This document shows, one piece after another, positions 18,796-34,054 of a stretch of DNA of 64,000 bases. Numbering within the stretch: position 1 is the stretch's first letter; every line of letters begins with the position of its first letter. The position numbers and the translations under genes are program-made. Location of the stretch: the NCBI RefSeq assembly GCF_024172165.1, contig NZ_JAMZEB010000002.1, positions 9,150,501 to 9,214,500 of the forward strand, written 5' to 3'. This stretch comes from Nonomuraea thailandensis. Lineage in GTDB: Bacteria > Actinomycetota > Actinomycetes > Streptosporangiales > Streptosporangiaceae. The notes under the pieces are model-generated. The model saw only the letters and a program-made list of their open reading frames with translations. It was not told the DNA's origin and did not search any database.

Positions 18796-20649
18796 TTGTC
18801 TGAGGCGGCCGACGGGCACTGGCCCGGCTCCCACACCTCCCCCTTCGAACTCGTCCTCGTCAGGCCCCGCGAGCTGCGGGGCCTGCGACTGCCCGTCTCG
18901 GAGGCGCCCACCGAGATCGGCCGCACCTCACCCCTGCGCATCGACTCCCAGGAGATCAGCCGCAGGCACGCCAGGGTCTGGCTCGCCGGCGGGGCGGCGT
19001 GGATCGCCGACTGCGACTCCACCAACGGCACCTGGGTCGACGACGCGCGCATCCACCAGCCCGTACGCCTGGCCGTGGGCCAGCGCGTACGCATGGGCGG
19101 AGTGGAGGCCGTGCTGCAGATCCAGGGCGGCGGCGTCCCGGACGAGCACCACACCACCTCCGCTCCCCTGCAACGCCCCACGAACACCACCCGCTACCTG
19201 TGCGCGGCCGGCTACCTCGAAGCCGAGTTCGCCCGCGAGGTCATCCGTGAGACCCTGGGCCACCCCTACCGCGCCACCGCCCCTTCGTACGGGGTGGACC
19301 TGCCCGCGGTGGCCAAGCACGCGCTGGCCGCCGAGCGCCACCGCACCGTCCGCGACGTGCTCCTCCTGCTCATCGCCGCCGCCACCCTCGCCGCCCTGGC
19401 GGCGGCCGTGGCCGGTGTCCTGCCCGAGCTGGACGCCCTCGACGCACTCGACGTCCTGGAGGACCTCGACGATCTGGACGACCTCAGCCCACTCGGGCTC
19501 GCCGTGCTGGCGCTGCTCCCCCTGGCCCCGGCCTGGCTGGTGGTGGCCGCGCACCTCTTCCACACCAGAGTCGTCGTCCTCGGCGGGCGCCTGTCCAGCC
19601 GCCGCTTCACGGCCGGCTCCGCGCCCTCACCGCTCGGCCCGCGCGCCCGGCGCCAGGTCCGCCGCCTCGTCCAGGCCCAGCACGGGAACGTCATGGTCTT
19701 CTCCGGCTACCGGCCCTTCGTCGGCAGCGGCGAGGAGTACCACGGCTGGTCGTTCGCCATCGACATCACCAAGCCCGCGAACAAGGACCGCCCGCCCCGC
19801 CCCTTCCACTCCGACGACGTGCACGCCCACCTCGCGCGGGAGGTGGCCGCCACGGGGCTGCCGAACCTCCGGCTGACCGAGCGGCTGTTCATCAACGGCG
19901 TCGACATCAACCACGCCCCCGACCTGTTACCGAACCCCCTCGCCCCGCCCCTGGTCACCACGGACGCCGAGCTGCTGCGCGCGGTCTCGCGCACACCGGA
20001 GTCCTCGGCCCGCGTCTACCTCTGCGTGGAGGTCCTCGGCTGGGGCGGCCAGCTGATCGTCACCATCTTCATCAGGGCGATCAGGCTGCGCGGCTCCCTG
20101 TTCATGGAGGGCAGCACGTACATGCTCTATCCACTGGCGCACAAGTACTCGGACGTGGACCGGATCTCGGCCGACCCGCTGACGGGCCTGGCCGTCGCCA
20201 TCGGCGAGGGCGCGGTGAGAACGATCCCGCTGCTGCTCACCGCCCCCTATCGGCTCGCCAGGCGCTCGGCCGGAGCCGCGGCCCTGCGCCGCCAGGAACG
20301 CGACGACCGCACGGTCATCCACAACCACGGCCTGTACGACTACGGCGCGCTCACGAGCGTACGGGAGCTCGCCATGGGCGACGACCTGCGCCGCTTCTTC
20401 ATCGAACGCGACGTCGAGATGTTCGACCAGGTCGTGCACGAGGCGGTGTTCAAGGCCATCAGCCGCTTCCTGTCCGACCACGGCATCGACACCGGCGAGG
20501 TGGCCCAGCGCATCACCCAGATCACCCACAACAAGATCGACGCCCGCGGCTCGAACTTCGGCAACGCCCCCGGTTCCAACTTCGGCAACGCGCCCGGCTC
20601 CCAGTTCCGCGGCAGCACGGGCCCGGCGCAGAAAGGCGACACCCCATGA
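18796..20649 (+). CDS. FHA-domain membrane protein with C-terminal FGNAPGS repeats
   Basis: 617 aa from a TTG with GGAGG 5 nt upstream. An FHA (phosphothreonine-binding) domain spans about residues 17-110, with IGRTSPL (41-47), SRRHAR (55-60) and DSTNGTWVD (74-82). Two membrane helices follow at about 186-210 and 233-256, joined by an acidic Leu/Asp stretch (LEDLDDLDDL). A ~270-residue region with NVMVFSGYRPFVGSG and WSFAIDI resembles uncharacterised actinobacterial proteins known only as hypothetical. The tail has an 8-residue repeat, GSNFGNAP twice then GSQFRGST. The stop overlaps the next gene by 4 nt (ATGA), and that gene starts with the same repeat. Function is unknown; phospho-signal-dependent assembly at the membrane is inference. 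Confidence 0.8.
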   Translation: MSEAADGHWPGSHTSPFELVLVRPRELRGLRLPVSEAPTEIGRTSPLRIDSQEISRRHARVWLAGGAAWIADCDSTNGTWVDDARIHQPVRLAVGQRVRMGGVEAVLQIQGGGVPDEHHTTSAPLQRPTNTTRYLCAAGYLEAEFAREVIRETLGHPYRATAPSYGVDLPAVAKHALAAERHRTVRDVLLLLIAAATLAALAAAVAGVLPELDALDALDVLEDLDDLDDLSPLGLAVLALLPLAPAWLVVAAHLFHTRVVVLGGRLSSRRFTAGSAPSPLGPRARRQVRRLVQAQHGNVMVFSGYRPFVGSGEEYHGWSFAIDITKPANKDRPPRPFHSDDVHAHLAREVAATGLPNLRLTERLFINGVDINHAPDLLPNPLAPPLVTTDAELLRAVSRTPESSARVYLCVEVLGWGGQLIVTIFIRAIRLRGSLFMEGSTYMLYPLAHKYSDVDRISADPLTGLAVAIGEGAVRTIPLLLTAPYRLARRSAGAAALRRQERDDRTVIHNHGLYDYGALTSVRELAMGDDLRRFFIERDVEMFDQVVHEAVFKAISRFLSDHGIDTGEVAQRITQITHNKIDARGSNFGNAPGSNFGNAPGSQFRGSTGPAQKGDTP

Positions 20650-21014
20650 CAAGCGGCGACTTCAGCGGCGCCCAGGGCATCAACTTCGGCAACGCCCCCG
20701 GCTCCAACTTCGGTCACGCCCCCGGCTCGACCTTCCACGGCGTGGTCAACGACCACGGCACCGCCGCCCAGCAGGAGGAGCTGCGCAGGCTCATCGGCGA
20801 CCTGCTCTCCGCCGTCGCCCGCCACCAGAACGAGCTGGCCGACCCTCAGGGCACGAGCACCGCGGTGGAGCTCCTGAGGGAGGAGACGACGGGCGAGCAA
20901 CGCCCCAACCGCCTCCTGGGCTTCCTCACCATGCTGACGGCCTCCGCCGGCGGGGTGACGGCCATCAGCGAAGCGGCCACGAAGGTCAGGGACCTGCTCA
21001 CGGCGATGCTCTGA
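20646..21014 (+). CDS. Small partner protein with shared FGNAPGS repeat and helical C-terminus
   Basis: 122 aa, translationally coupled to the FHA gene by an ATGA overlap. Residues 10-36 carry the same octapeptide repeat (GINFGNAP, GSNFGHAP, GSTFHGVV). The remainder is predicted helical (QEELRRLIGDLLSAVARHQNEL, then PNRLLGFLTMLTASAGGVTAISEAATKVRDLL). The helical part loosely resembles small actinobacterial DUF5955-type proteins; that resemblance is from memory and uncertain. No catalytic motif is seen. The shared repeat implies physical partnership with the upstream protein. Confidence 0.75.
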   Translation: MTSGDFSGAQGINFGNAPGSNFGHAPGSTFHGVVNDHGTAAQQEELRRLIGDLLSAVARHQNELADPQGTSTAVELLREETTGEQRPNRLLGFLTMLTASAGGVTAISEAATKVRDLLTAML

Positions 21015-21034
21015 CCACGCCACCGGCCCACGGT

Positions 21035-21138
21035 GCGCCGTGACGGCGCCCCGCCGCTGAAGGGCTCGGAGGCGTCTCCCTGGAGGGCCCCCGGCCACGT
21101 ACGGCGGGTGGGGTGAGCAAGGCGTGCCGTAACGGCAC
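21035..21138. repeat. Two related 15-bp palindromes
   Basis: GCGCCGT-G-ACGGCGC (21035-21049) and GTGCCGT-A-ACGGCAC (21124-21138) share the core GCCGTnACGGC and are 89 bp apart. They lie between the small repeat protein and the rpoC terminator. They could be protein-binding sites or extra 3' hairpins. Confidence 0.5.
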
Positions 21139-21154
21139 CAGGGCCGCAACGCAA

Positions 21155-21190
21155 CGCGCCCGAGCCTCTCCGACGAGAGACCCGGGCGCG
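21155..21190. terminator. Bidirectional terminator between rpoC and the FHA unit
   Basis: A 16-position stem (21155-21170 against 21175-21190) with 14 pairs: outer CGCGCCCG/CGGGCGCG, inner CTCTC/GAGAG, loop CGAC. It lies 13 nt past the rpoC stop and also downstream of the convergent plus-strand genes, so it can serve both. Confidence 0.7.
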
Positions 21191-21203
21191 TGACCTGGAG
21201 CGA

Positions 21204-25079
<3,876 letters not shown>

Positions 25080-25096
25080 TTTGTGCGATCTCCCCC

Positions 25097-28567
<3,471 letters not shown>

Positions 28568-28671
28568 CAGATGTCCTTCCGAGGGCTCGCGGCGGACTGA
28601 CTACACGCACGCCAGACAACCTCGCAACGTGAGCAAGCATCGCGGGTCGTCAAAGGGCAGCGCAAAGGGGC

Positions 28672-28700
28672 AGTGTAGCCGAACGGCACACGCCTGTCCA
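28672..28700 (-). promoter_or_regulatory. rpoB proximal promoter
   Basis: TGGACA (28700-28695), a 17-nt spacer and TACACT (28677-28672). This is a strong match to the housekeeping consensus, about 100 nt upstream of the rpoB start. Confidence 0.65.
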
Positions 28701-28733
28701 CTTCACCCTCGCTGCATGCTCCACGTTGGTCGC

Positions 28734-28762
28734 AGCATCGCCCGTTCAGGCGGAAACGTCAA
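28734..28762 (-). promoter_or_regulatory. rpoB distal promoter
   Basis: TTGACG (28762-28757), a 17-nt spacer and GATGCT (28739-28734). The -35 is good and the -10 moderate. Tandem promoters are common for rpoBC. Confidence 0.45.
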
Positions 28763-29013
28763 GCCCGCGAGCCCGACTTTTAGCCGACTCAGGGCCCGGA
28801 CGCTGGGTTTTCTCCCCTGTGTGACTGATCGCCTACCGCCAGGCCCAAGACGATACCCGCGAACGGGGGCGGTTAACGCTCCGTCACACCGGGGGTCGAA
28901 CCCATGCCGACAACCGGTGCAGCAGTGACTGAGGTACCCCTATCAAAGGCTGCGCTAAACCTGATTTTTGGTAACAATTGAAGGAAGCGACGCGCCCGCG
29001 ATCACCTGGAGCC

Positions 29014-29499
29014 TCAGGCCGTGCCCAGGAGCGTGGACAGGCCCGCCACCAGCCAGCGAGAGTCTTGCCGCACCATGACGAACCTGGCGCGATTCTGGGT
29101 GAACTCTTGCTGGACCCCTTCTTTACCAGGGATCTCCTTGACCGTACCAGTGTTCACGAAGAGCAGAACCTCTACCCGGTCGGGCTCGGCCCGCTCCACG
29201 CCGGCGCCCGCCACGGCCACGTTCTGCACGATCTTCTGCTCCTTGGCCTTGGGCACCAGGGTCTTCGCCAGCTCCTTGTAGTGCCCGGCCAGCTCGCCCG
29301 TCGTGAACGTGCCCGCCCGGGCCAGATCCTCCTCCACCGTCCGGTAGTCGTAGGAGAGCAGATCGGGCGCGACCTTCCTGGCCGCGGCCACGGCCTGCGC
29401 CCCCGCCGCGTCGCTGTCGCGCAGCTCGCGCAGGTCGAACCACATGGTCGGCACCAGCACCCCGCCCATGATCACGAGGGCGCCGAGCAGCACGATCAT
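29014..29499 (-). CDS. Mce-associated membrane protein (second of pair)
   Basis: 161 aa from the ATG at 29499, which has GAGG 6 nt upstream inside the preceding gene's stop. A TTG at 29511 is possible. One N-terminal membrane helix (IVLLGALVIMGGVLVP) is followed by an NTF2-like extracytoplasmic domain with the Mas-type pattern LLSYDYRTVEEDLARAGTFTTGEL and VEVLLFVNTGT. It is a paralogue of the upstream gene, with which it overlaps or is nearly contiguous. These proteins accompany Mce lipid importers in actinobacteria. Confidence 0.8.
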   Translation of the reverse strand: MIVLLGALVIMGGVLVPTMWFDLRELRDSDAAGAQAVAAARKVAPDLLSYDYRTVEEDLARAGTFTTGELAGHYKELAKTLVPKAKEQKIVQNVAVAGAGVERAEPDRVEVLLFVNTGTVKEIPGKEGVQQEFTQNRARFVMVRQDSRWLVAGLSTLLGTA

Positions 29500-29507
29500 G
29501 AAGATCC

Positions 29508-30008
29508 TCAACGGACCTGCACCACCTTGGCGGCCAGCCAGGCCCCGCCGACCTTGCTCAGGTCCATCTGCCATCGGTAGAAGCGCTCCTGGGGCGAGCT
29601 GTCGGAGCCGTCCCAGCGGATCTCCACGTCGGCCACGACCAGCACCCTGGCCGTGGTGCCGGTGATCGAGACCAGGCCGGTCGCGCGCAGCACGCCGTGC
29701 TGGACGACCTTGTTCTCGACCGTGGTGGTCCTGAGCTTGCCGGCGTTGGCCTCGTATTCGGCCCTGGCGGCGCCGGTGGAGGTGTCGAGGATGCGCCGCA
29801 TGTCGGTGTCGACGCTCTTGTAGTCGAGCGAGACGAGGTTCCTGGCGTGGATGCCCGCGGCCTGGAGCGCGGCCTGCTTGTCGCCTGCCCTGCCCTGTTC
29901 GTCGCGCGCCTGGGCCGCGATCCACACGCCGCCGCCGACGAGCACCGCCAGCACCCCGCTGAGTGCCGCGATCATGATGCGAGCGGGCCGAACAGCGAGT
30001 CCTGACAC
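29508..30008 (-). CDS. Mce-associated membrane protein (first of pair)
   Basis: 166 aa. An N-terminal helix (IMIAALSGVLAVLVGGGVWIA) is followed by an exported domain with LVSLDYKSVDTDMRRILDTSTG and TTTVENKVVQHGVLR, characteristic of Mce-associated (Mas/DUF-type) proteins. It pairs with the next gene. The Mkl ATPase gene lies 257 nt upstream on the same strand, but no yrbE or mce gene is in the window. Confidence 0.82.
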   Translation of the reverse strand: MSGLAVRPARIMIAALSGVLAVLVGGGVWIAAQARDEQGRAGDKQAALQAAGIHARNLVSLDYKSVDTDMRRILDTSTGAARAEYEANAGKLRTTTVENKVVQHGVLRATGLVSITGTTARVLVVADVEIRWDGSDSSPQERFYRWQMDLSKVGGAWLAAKVVQVR

Positions 30009-30265
30009 GTCTGCTCACCCCTCTCCCGGCCGGCCGCTGCCGGATCATAACGCGACATCCGCTCCGGAAGCCCGCCAACCAACGCAGGCGGTTGGGCGGG
30101 TGGCGCGCGGGGCGTTGCTCGTGCTCGCCCTTGCCGCGAGAATCGGTCAGAGCCGAAAGATCTCCACAAATGCCCTCAGATGGCCCTCAGCGGCCCCCTG
30201 AGCGCCGCGCACGGGCTCCCCTTCCTGAAACCCACCGCGACGCGGTCCCGCGTCCAGGGGCGGTC

Positions 30266-31267
30266 TCAGGCGATCCCGTGCAGGTGGGCGTTGACCAGCC
30301 GGGGATACTCCTCCAGCCAGTTGCGCCCGCGCTCGTCCACGAACGAGCCCTGCGGCGGGATCACCCCGTTGGCCGCCAGCCAGGTGCCGGGCGGCCGCTG
30401 GGTGCGGCGGATCTTTCTGCCGGACGGCATGAGCTGCGGCGGGATCGGCGGCAGCGGCCCGGGATCGTGCCCCATCTGCGCCTCGGCCTCCAGCTCCGAC
30501 AGGTCCTTCTCCTCGGACATGCCGATGGGGCCGTGCTTCCTGGCGTTCAGGAACTGCCGCACCACCGGCTCGTCGCTCGACAGCAGCATCTCCCGCGAGC
30601 CGAACATCACCAGCTCCCGCCGGAACATCAGCCCGATGTTGTCGGGCACCGTGCGGGCGGTGTTGATGTCGTGGGTCACGATCAGGAACGTGGCCTCGAT
30701 CTCGGCGTTGATGTCCACGATGAGCTGGTTGAGTATCGCGGTGCGGACCGGGTCGAGCCCCGAGTCGGGCTCGTCGAACAGGATGATCTCCGGATCCAGC
30801 ACCAGCGCCCTGGCCAGGCCCGCCCGCTTGCGCATGCCGCCGGAGATCTCCCCCGGCAGCTTGGTCTCGGCGCCCAGCAGGCCGACCAGCTCCACCTTCT
30901 CCATGACGATCTGGCGGACCTGGGCCTCGCTCTTCCTGGTGTGCTCGCGCAGCGGGAAGGCGATGTTGTCGTAGAGGTTGAGCGAGCCGAACAGGGCGCC
31001 GTCCTGGAACAGCACGCCGAACAGGCGGCGCAGCTCGTACAGCTTCGCCTCGGCGCAGTCGGCCAGGTCGAAGCCGTCGATCCAGATGTGCCCCCTGTCG
31101 GGCCGCAGCAGGCCGACCATGGTCTTGAGGAAGACCGACTTGCCGGTGCCGGAGGGGCCGAGCAGCACCGAGATCTCGCCGGCGGGCAGCGTGAGCGAGA
31201 CGTCCTCCCAGATGACCTGCCGGCCGAAGGACTTGGTCAACCCGTCGATCACGACTTCCACGCCCAC
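30266..31267 (-). CDS. Mkl/MlaF-type ABC transporter ATPase
   Basis: 333 aa from the GTG at 31267 (AAGG 5 nt upstream); a GTG at 31273 overlaps that site. The Walker A is LLGPSGTGKSVF, the signature EISGGMRKRAGLARAL, and the Walker B IILFDEPDSGLDP, the last two typical of MlaF/Mkl. It has a ~90-residue C-terminal extension (PLPPIPPQLMPSGRK ... LEEYPRLVNAHL), as in the Mkl proteins that energise Mce lipid or sterol importers. Permease and MCE genes must be encoded elsewhere. Confidence 0.92.
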   Translation of the reverse strand: MGVEVVIDGLTKSFGRQVIWEDVSLTLPAGEISVLLGPSGTGKSVFLKTMVGLLRPDRGHIWIDGFDLADCAEAKLYELRRLFGVLFQDGALFGSLNLYDNIAFPLREHTRKSEAQVRQIVMEKVELVGLLGAETKLPGEISGGMRKRAGLARALVLDPEIILFDEPDSGLDPVRTAILNQLIVDINAEIEATFLIVTHDINTARTVPDNIGLMFRRELVMFGSREMLLSSDEPVVRQFLNARKHGPIGMSEEKDLSELEAEAQMGHDPGPLPPIPPQLMPSGRKIRRTQRPPGTWLAANGVIPPQGSFVDERGRNWLEEYPRLVNAHLHGIA

Positions 31268-31400
31268 GGTCACCTTCCCGAGTGCAGGCGGACGATGCCC
31301 TCACCGTAACGGCGTTCCGGCGGAGGGGAACCGGATCCCGCAGCTTGTTACCGGGCAGTTATGAGACGTCTTGTCCAGTAAGCGCGCACAGGCCGGCTGG

Positions 31401-31835
31401 TCAGTCCTTGGCCTGGGCGTTCACCACGACGGTGCCCGCGAGGAGGTCGTGCAGGCACCGCTTCTCACCGTCGAAGAACGACCACAGCCAGTCCGCCATC
31501 CCGACGACCCAGCCGACCGCCGGGATCGCGGTGAGGAACACCCAGAGGGAGCGAACGGCCGCGGCCCACAGCGACGGCGGCCGGTCCGTCCCCCGGGCGA
31601 CGACCTTGATCCCGGCCAGCCACTTCCCCAGGGTCCGTCCGAAGCGGGCGTGCAGCAGCCAGAAGTAGACGAAGGCGGGGATCGAGGCGACCGGTTCGTC
31701 CCAGTCGGCGGAGAGCACCTGCTGGGTGGTCGCCACGAGCACCGCGCACACCAGGATGTCGACGAGCCAGGCGCCGAGCCGGGTGAGCCGGGGCGAGATC
31801 GTCCGGCGATCCACCTGGGGGGCGGATTCTGTCAC
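31401..31835 (-). CDS. RDD family membrane protein
   Basis: 144 aa from a GTG at 31835 (VTESAPQVDRRTISPRL), chosen over an upstream start that would run into the glycosyltransferase gene. It has the RDD layout: SPRLTRLGAWLVDILVC in the first helix, RFGRTLGKWLAGIKVV between helices, and the C-terminal RCLHDLLAGTVVV. About three to four membrane segments. Function unknown for most members. It is 19 nt downstream of the glycosyltransferase gene. Confidence 0.85.
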   Translation of the reverse strand: MTESAPQVDRRTISPRLTRLGAWLVDILVCAVLVATTQQVLSADWDEPVASIPAFVYFWLLHARFGRTLGKWLAGIKVVARGTDRPPSLWAAAVRSLWVFLTAIPAVGWVVGMADWLWSFFDGEKRCLHDLLAGTVVVNAQAKD

Positions 31836-31854
31836 GCCCCCATTCTGCGATATT

Positions 31855-33813
31855 TCATGATCGTGTGAGATCGAACACCGTCGTGCCACCGGCCGTGGTC
31901 GCGGTGAACGTCTCCCGCACCCAGGCCGCGATCCGGGCGGCGTCGTCGCTGCCGCCCGTGCCGCGACCGGCGCCGCCCATGCCGGTGCCGACGAAGTAGT
32001 GGATCTTCTTCTCGGCGACGTACTGCTTGAACCGCTCCAGCGTCGGCGCCGGATCCGTGCCGTTGAACCCGCCCACCGCCATCACCGGCAGCTCCGTGGC
32101 GAGCTGGTAGCCGGCCGCGTTGTTGGACCCCACCGTCGCCGCCGCCCACGTGAAACCGGAGGCGCCGGACTTCAGCAGCGCGGTCAGCTCGGCGCTCGGG
32201 GTGCCGGCGTTCAGCAGCCCGCCCATGCCACCACCGCCCATGCGCCCGCCCCGGCCACGCCCCTGCGCACCGCTGTCGCCGTCCCCAGGCGACCGCCCCT
32301 GCCCGTCGCCGTCGCCTGGCGAACGCCCCTGCGCGAAAGGCGGGAGGTTGCCGCCGCCCTGCCGCTGGGAGCCGCCGCCCGACGGTCTCCCGGAGCCTGC
32401 GCCGGTGGAGGGCCCGGCAGTCGGAATGGCCCCCGTGTGCGGCGACGCCGCCGTGTCCACCGCGTACGCCGCCGGACCGGCCAGGCACGCCACCACGGCG
32501 ACCGCGGCCACGGCGGGCATCCGGCGGGTGAACAACATCGCCAGCGCCGCCCCCAGCCCCGCCACCAGGACGACCACGCCCAGCCACGGGTTCCAGCCGG
32601 AGCTGCGCGACAGCAGCACGTACGACCACACAGCCGTCCCCGCCGCCACCATGGCGAGCACGCGGTGCGCCCCGCGCTCCCACAACACCGCCGCGCCCAG
32701 GCCCACCAGCGCCGCGATGGCCGGAGCCAGCGCCACGGTGTAGTAGGCGTGGAAGATCCCCTGCATCAGGCTGAAGATCAGCCCGGTCACCACCAGCCAG
32801 CTCCCCCAGACCCACAGCGCCGCCCGCACCGGATCGGTCCGCGGCGCCCGCCGGGTCAGCCACATGGCCGCGGCCGGCAGCACCAGCGCCGCGGGCAGCA
32901 GCCAGGCGATCTGGCCGCCCGCCTCGGTGTCGAACAGCCGCAGCCAGCCGGCCTGCTGGTTCAGATTGCCGAGCCCGCCGTAGTCCTCCCCGTTGAGCCG
33001 GCCGAGGCCGTTGTAGCCGAGAGCCAGCTCCAGCACGCTGTTGGTCTGCGAGCCCCCGATGTACGGCCGCTGCGACGCCGGCACCAGCGCCACGGCCAGC
33101 AGCCACCACCCCGCGGCGACCACCATGGCCGCGCCCGCCACCAGCAACTGCCGCACCCGCCGCCAGAACCCCACCGGCGCCGTCACGAGGTACACCAGCG
33201 CGAACCCCGGCAGCACCAGGAACGCCTGCAACACCTTGGCCAGGAACGCGAACCCGATCGCCACCCCCGCCAGCACCAGCCACCGCGTGGCCCCGCGCTC
33301 CTGCGCCCTGACCACGCAGTACGCCGCCACGGTCAGCAGCAGCACCAGCAACGCGTCGGGATTGTTGAACCGGAACATCAGCACGGCCACCGGCGTGAGC
33401 GCCATCGCGGCCCCCGCCAGCAGCCCCGCCCAGGCGGAGGCCGACCTGCGCACCGAGGCGTACACCATCGCCACCGAGCCGACCCCCATCAGCGCCTGCG
33501 GCACGAGGATCGCCCACGAGTTCAGCCCGAACAGGCGCACGCTGAGCACCATCGGCCACAGCGAGGCCGGGGTCTTGTCCACGGTGATCGCGCCGGCGGC
33601 GTCGGAGGCCCCGAAGAAGAACGCCTTCCAGCTCTGGCTGCCGGCCTGCACCGCCGCCGAGTAGAAGGAGTTGGCCCACCCCGAGGCCCCCAGACCCCAG
33701 ATGTAGAGCACCCCGGTGCCGACCAGCAGCACGGCCGGCGCCCAACGAGACTTCGCTTCGGTAACCACGCCAGGAACGCTAGGCAGGCCGGTTGGCCGGG
33801 CGATGAGACGCAC
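31855..33813 (-). CDS. Polytopic glycosyltransferase, YkcB/ArnT-like (GT39-type)
   Basis: 652 aa from the GTG at 33813, which has AGGAG 8 nt upstream. About twelve membrane helices. It is a GT-C fold enzyme using polyprenyl-phosphate sugars: the first external loop has the catalytic-type Asp in ITVDKTPASLWP, and FRFNNPDALL follows. After a Gly/Ser/Pro-rich linker (about 490-560, with GRSPGDGDGQGRSPGDGD repeats) comes an exported C-terminal domain (ELTALLKSGASGFTWAAA ... YQLATELPVMAVGGFNG), as in YkcB-like proteins. Substrate unknown. Confidence 0.88.
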   Translation of the reverse strand: MRLIARPTGLPSVPGVVTEAKSRWAPAVLLVGTGVLYIWGLGASGWANSFYSAAVQAGSQSWKAFFFGASDAAGAITVDKTPASLWPMVLSVRLFGLNSWAILVPQALMGVGSVAMVYASVRRSASAWAGLLAGAAMALTPVAVLMFRFNNPDALLVLLLTVAAYCVVRAQERGATRWLVLAGVAIGFAFLAKVLQAFLVLPGFALVYLVTAPVGFWRRVRQLLVAGAAMVVAAGWWLLAVALVPASQRPYIGGSQTNSVLELALGYNGLGRLNGEDYGGLGNLNQQAGWLRLFDTEAGGQIAWLLPAALVLPAAAMWLTRRAPRTDPVRAALWVWGSWLVVTGLIFSLMQGIFHAYYTVALAPAIAALVGLGAAVLWERGAHRVLAMVAAGTAVWSYVLLSRSSGWNPWLGVVVLVAGLGAALAMLFTRRMPAVAAVAVVACLAGPAAYAVDTAASPHTGAIPTAGPSTGAGSGRPSGGGSQRQGGGNLPPFAQGRSPGDGDGQGRSPGDGDSGAQGRGRGGRMGGGGMGGLLNAGTPSAELTALLKSGASGFTWAAATVGSNNAAGYQLATELPVMAVGGFNGTDPAPTLERFKQYVAEKKIHYFVGTGMGGAGRGTGGSDDAARIAAWVRETFTATTAGGTTVFDLTRS

Positions 33814-33833
33814 CTGAGAATCTCCTGAGCCCT

Positions 33834-33866
33834 CACAGGGCCGCCACAGGGCCGCCACAGGGCCGG
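33834..33866. repeat. Three 11-bp direct repeats
   Basis: Three tandem copies of cacagggccgc (the last with a final g) lie 21 nt upstream of the glycosyltransferase start. They may affect promoter spacing or the ribosome-site neighbourhood, or be simple slippage products. Confidence 0.7.
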
Positions 33867-33884
33867 CGCGGGGCGGGCGCGGAG

Positions 33885-33936
33885 CCGGCACGGCGACCGG
33901 CACGGCGACCGGCACGGCGACCGGCACGGCGACCGG
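33885..33936. repeat. Four 12-bp direct repeats
   Basis: Four exact copies of ccggcacggcga (33885-33932) plus a partial copy. They lie between the glycosyltransferase start and the rplL terminator. A reading frame through them gives repeated Ala-Val-Pro-Val, so a longer N-terminus for the glycosyltransferase is formally open but lacks a ribosome site. Confidence 0.8.
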
Positions 33937-33978
33937 CCCAGGGCCGGCACCCGGGCCGGAACAGGGCCCGGACATGCG

Positions 33979-34022
33979 AAAAGAGGCGGTCACACCCGGC
34001 ACCAGGGTGTGTCCGCCTCTTT
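33979..34022 (-). terminator. Terminator of rplJ-rplL
   Basis: A 17-pair stem with one T-T mismatch: AAAGAGGCGG (33980-33989) against CCGCCTCTTT (34013-34022), then CACACCC against GGGTGTG, 7-nt loop. On the minus strand the stem ends in TTTT, a classical intrinsic terminator, 33 nt past rplL. Confidence 0.88.
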
Positions 34023-34054
34023 CCGAAGAGCTCTTGCGTGAAGTGAAGGGGAAG

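Larger units (their letters stand above)
28568..29013. other. rpoB upstream region
   Basis: 446 nt without a gene. The half nearer rpoB holds two promoter-like sites (28672-28700 and 28734-28762) and the rpoB leader. The distal part includes an AT-rich stretch (about 28955-28985) just past the end of the Mce-associated gene, with no clear hairpin. No RNA gene is recognised. Confidence 0.5.

Noticed and set aside
33834..33936. Tandem repeats considered as a CRISPR array
   Set aside because: Units of 11-12 bp are directly adjacent with no spacers. They are simple tandem repeats.
33814..34002. Extension of the glycosyltransferase N-terminus through the Ala-Val-Pro repeats to 34002
   Set aside because: The extension enters the rplL terminator and is pure repeat. 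The GTG at 33813 has AGGAG at 8 nt and gives a normal N-terminus.
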